Shown piece after piece: positions 3,466-5,228 of a stretch of 5,228 bases of DNA (positions are counted from its first letter, which is position 1; the number at the start of each line of letters is the position of its first letter). The position numbers and the translations under genes were made by a program. The DNA lies in assembly GCA_002898975.1 (NCBI GenBank), contig BEID01000142.1, positions 1-5,228 on the forward strand, in the 5' to 3' direction. The DNA comes from a bacterium HR27 (GTDB lineage: Bacteria; Chloroflexota; Chloroflexia; Thermomicrobiales; Thermomicrobiaceae). A model generated the notes under the pieces. It had not been told where the DNA came from. It did no database searches and was given only the letters and a program-made list of their open reading frames with translations.

Positions 3466-5228
3466 ATGTATTTGCCTCCAGAAACTGTACTCGCTGGCCG
3501 CTATCGGATCCTTTGCCGCCTCGGTCATGGCGGCATGAGCACAGTCTATCTGGCGCGAGACGAACATTTCCCTCACGTCGAGCGGCGGTGTGCAGTGAAG
3601 ATCATGCGCGCGAGCGATGACCCGACGCTCGCAGAACTCCAGAAGGCAGCCTTTGAACGAGAGGCGAGCCTCCTCGCTTCGCTGCGGCACCCTGCGATCC
3701 CGGACGTCTATGACTTTTTCGTCGAAAGCGGCCGCTGCTGTCTTGTCCTGGAATTCATCGATGGCGTAGACCTCGAGCAATACCTCGAACGCACCGGAAA
3801 GCCCATCCCGGAACCACAACTGATTGAATGGGCTCTGCAAATCCTGGATGTTCTGCAGTTTCTGCATACCCAGCGACCACACCCAATCGTGTTCCGTGAC
3901 CTCAAGCCGTCCAATATCATGCTTCGTCAGGACGGAAGTATCGCATTGATCGACTTCGGTATCGCGCGCCTCTTCCAACCGCAGGCCCGCGGAACGACGA
4001 TCGGGACGGAAGGCTACGCTCCACCGGAACAGTACCGCGGTATCGCCGATCCACGCGGCGACCTGTACGCGCTGGGTGCCACCCTGTACAACCTGGCAAC
4101 CGGAATCGACCCTCGCCAGCAACCACCGTTCTCGCTGACCCAACGTCCGCCCCGAACCGTAAACCCCCATCTCTCAGAGGGCTTCGAACACATCGTCCTT
4201 CGGGCACTCGCCTACGACCCGGCCGATCGGTTCCCGAACGCTGCTGCGATGGCCCAGGCACTGCGCGCACTGCGATCGCATCCTCCCGCCCCCCACTCGT
4301 CTGCGACCGCGCAGTCCGAAGCAGCGCCATCTCAGCGGACGCTCTCAACTGCGGCTGAGCGAATCCAGCTCCTCTGGGCTGTCCGAACCGGTGACGAGAT
4401 CAGGGGTTCTCCGCTCTGTGTCGGCGATCTCATCGTTTTCGGCTCGTACGACACCTGCTTCTATGCTGTCGAGCGGACCACTGGTCGGATTCACTGGCGG
4501 AGTAGCACCGGGCGAGGCATTGCCACCACGCCGATACGCTATAGTGACTCGGTTATCGGCGGCTCGGACGACGGTGCCGTGTACTGCTTCGACAGTATCG
4601 ACGGTTCATTGCGCTGGCGCTACCGAACCGCGGGACCGGTGCGGTCTTCTCCCGTCGCGATCGGTGACGTCGTCGTGGTCGGGAGCGACGACGGCTTTCT
4701 CTACGCACTCGACGCCTCAACCGGAACAGCACTCTGGCGTCGCCAGGCGCGTGCACCGGTGCGCGCCACCTCGCTTCCGGTCGGTGAGTGCATCATCTCG
4801 GCGGCCGACGATGCACGCGTGACGATGCGGACAGTGCAGGACGGTCAGCCAGTCTGGCAACAGCTCCTGGATGGGCCGATTTGGGTACGCCCTGCCCCGT
4901 TCGACGGCACAGTCATCGTGGCGACGGTCGCCGGCACCGTAGCCTGTTTCGATCTCGCAGACGGTTCATGCCGCTGGCGACAGGCTTTGGGCGACGCGTT
5001 CGTCGCCTCGCCCGTCGTCGTCGGCAGTCTTGTCCTGTTCGCCGGTAATGCCGGTACCGTCGTAGCCTGTCACCCGGACACCGGCGAGCGGCTGTGGCAG
5101 CTGCAGCTGCGTCAACGAATCGCCAGTACGCCTGTGCCGCTCGGGAATATGGTGCTCATTGCAACGGGAGACGGCGAACTCGTGTGGCTCTCGTTGACCG
5201 GCGAAATCATCGAACGAGAAGCACTCGG
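3466..5228 (+). CDS. Ser/Thr protein kinase with C-terminal PQQ-like beta-propeller (partial, runs off the right edge)
   Basis: At least 587 residues with no stop before the window ends. The kinase domain spans about 13-270. It shows the glycine loop LGHGGMSTVY (19-28), ATP-anchoring K45 in CAVK, the helix-C Glu in FEREA (E66), and the catalytic loop FRDLKPSNIM with D145, K147 and N150. It also has DFG at 163-165, GTEGYAPPEQY at 180-190 and DLYALG at 199-204. All catalytic residues are present; the usual His of HRD is Phe143. A Pro/Ala/Ser-rich linker (about 271-298) has no membrane segment. PQQ-like repeats follow from about 300, so the whole protein looks cytosolic. The nearest well-known architecture is Streptomyces AfsK (kinase plus PQQ-like repeats); substrate and ligand here are unknown. 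ATG at 3466 was chosen as the only ATG before the kinase fold; its upstream GGGCGG is a modest Shine-Dalgarno. The gene is divergent from lepB. Confidence 0.93.
   Translation, partial: MYLPPETVLAGRYRILCRLGHGGMSTVYLARDEHFPHVERRCAVKIMRASDDPTLAELQKAAFEREASLLASLRHPAIPDVYDFFVESGRCCLVLEFIDGVDLEQYLERTGKPIPEPQLIEWALQILDVLQFLHTQRPHPIVFRDLKPSNIMLRQDGSIALIDFGIARLFQPQARGTTIGTEGYAPPEQYRGIADPRGDLYALGATLYNLATGIDPRQQPPFSLTQRPPRTVNPHLSEGFEHIVLRALAYDPADRFPNAAAMAQALRALRSHPPAPHSSATAQSEAAPSQRTLSTAAERIQLLWAVRTGDEIRGSPLCVGDLIVFGSYDTCFYAVERTTGRIHWRSSTGRGIATTPIRYSDSVIGGSDDGAVYCFDSIDGSLRWRYRTAGPVRSSPVAIGDVVVVGSDDGFLYALDASTGTALWRRQARAPVRATSLPVGECIISAADDARVTMRTVQDGQPVWQQLLDGPIWVRPAPFDGTVIVATVAGTVACFDLADGSCRWRQALGDAFVASPVVVGSLVLFAGNAGTVVACHPDTGERLWQLQLRQRIASTPVPLGNMVLIATGDGELVWLSLTGEIIEREAL
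4375..5214 (+). repeat. Seven 40-residue PQQ-like propeller units within the kinase gene
   Basis: Trp codons (TGG) fall at 4375, 4495, 4615, 4735, 4855, 4975 and 5095, exactly 120 nt apart, giving W304, W344, W384, W424, W464, W504 and W544. Each unit follows the plan W...SPV..GD.VVVGS.DG.lyalD..tG...W, the PQQ-like (BamB/alcohol dehydrogenase type) blade. The units are divergent in DNA sequence, so this is a protein repeat and not a recent tandem duplication. The last visible unit is one residue short, and its terminal Trp is replaced (E583 at the equivalent place). An eighth blade may lie beyond the window. Confidence 0.8.

Noticed and set aside
3430..4170. 246-residue open frame on the minus strand opposite the kinase domain
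   Set aside because: It is antisense to a kinase with all motifs in order. Its translation shows no recognisable domain and it crosses the divergent promoter region.
4391..4822. 143-residue plus-strand frame and nearby short frames over the propeller region
   Set aside because: They overlap the in-frame propeller repeats in other frames and are rich in Ser, Arg and Thr without any motif.
4375..5214. 120-nt period as a DNA tandem repeat or CRISPR-like array
   Set aside because: Only the Trp codons and scattered Gly/Asp codons recur. The units differ widely in DNA sequence and encode a continuous protein, so it is a protein-level repeat.

Overview
The window is GC-rich bacterial DNA with compact, mostly leaderless-tight gene spacing. 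The protein set suggests a thermophilic or Chloroflexota-type bacterium, possibly class Thermomicrobia: a NuoE/NuoF diaphorase pair, a DUF1992 protein, a bifunctional-nuclease (DUF151) protein ending in an SLDLDDL-type tail, a zinc-ribbon protein with an FDGDF tail, a type I signal peptidase with a Trp-rich insertion, and a Ser/Thr kinase fused to PQQ-like repeats. The taxonomic call is an inference from general resemblance; no search was run.

Layout. Positions 1-1159 (minus strand) hold a NuoE-like subunit overlapping a NuoF-like subunit. The NuoF-like subunit has a fused thioredoxin-like N-terminus, as in the diaphorase modules of NAD-linked formate dehydrogenases and hydrogenases. Its frame is broken by a TAG exactly at the conserved Lys of the [13 protein letters not shown] motif, although matching sequence continues past the stop to the window edge. 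Positions 1160-1250 are a divergent promoter region built around a perfect 11-bp inverted repeat that carries a TATACT box on each strand. Positions 1251-1697 (plus) encode a DUF1992 protein. It converges, with an 11-nt gap, on a minus-strand cluster in transcription order: lepB (3377-2709), bifunctional nuclease (2600-2055), small zinc-ribbon protein (2047-1709). Positions 3378-3465 form a second divergent promoter region with a consensus TATAAT for lepB. From 3466 to the right edge (plus) runs a large Ser/Thr kinase with a C-terminal beta-propeller; it has no stop within the window and is therefore partial.

How the genes relate. nuoE and nuoF form one electron-transfer module (NADH/FMN/Fe-S). 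lepB, bfn and the zinc-ribbon gene look like one transcription unit of housekeeping or conserved genes, with a possible internal promoter before bfn. The kinase is divergent from lepB and looks like a cytosolic sensor: a complete kinase domain, a Pro/Ala/Ser-rich linker without a membrane segment, then repeats with Trp at an exact 40-residue period.

The points most worth a second look are the nuoF nonsense codon, the symmetric divergent promoter, the kinase-propeller fusion and the uncharacterised zinc-ribbon protein. I saw no tRNA, rRNA, CRISPR, insertion sequence or clear intrinsic terminator.
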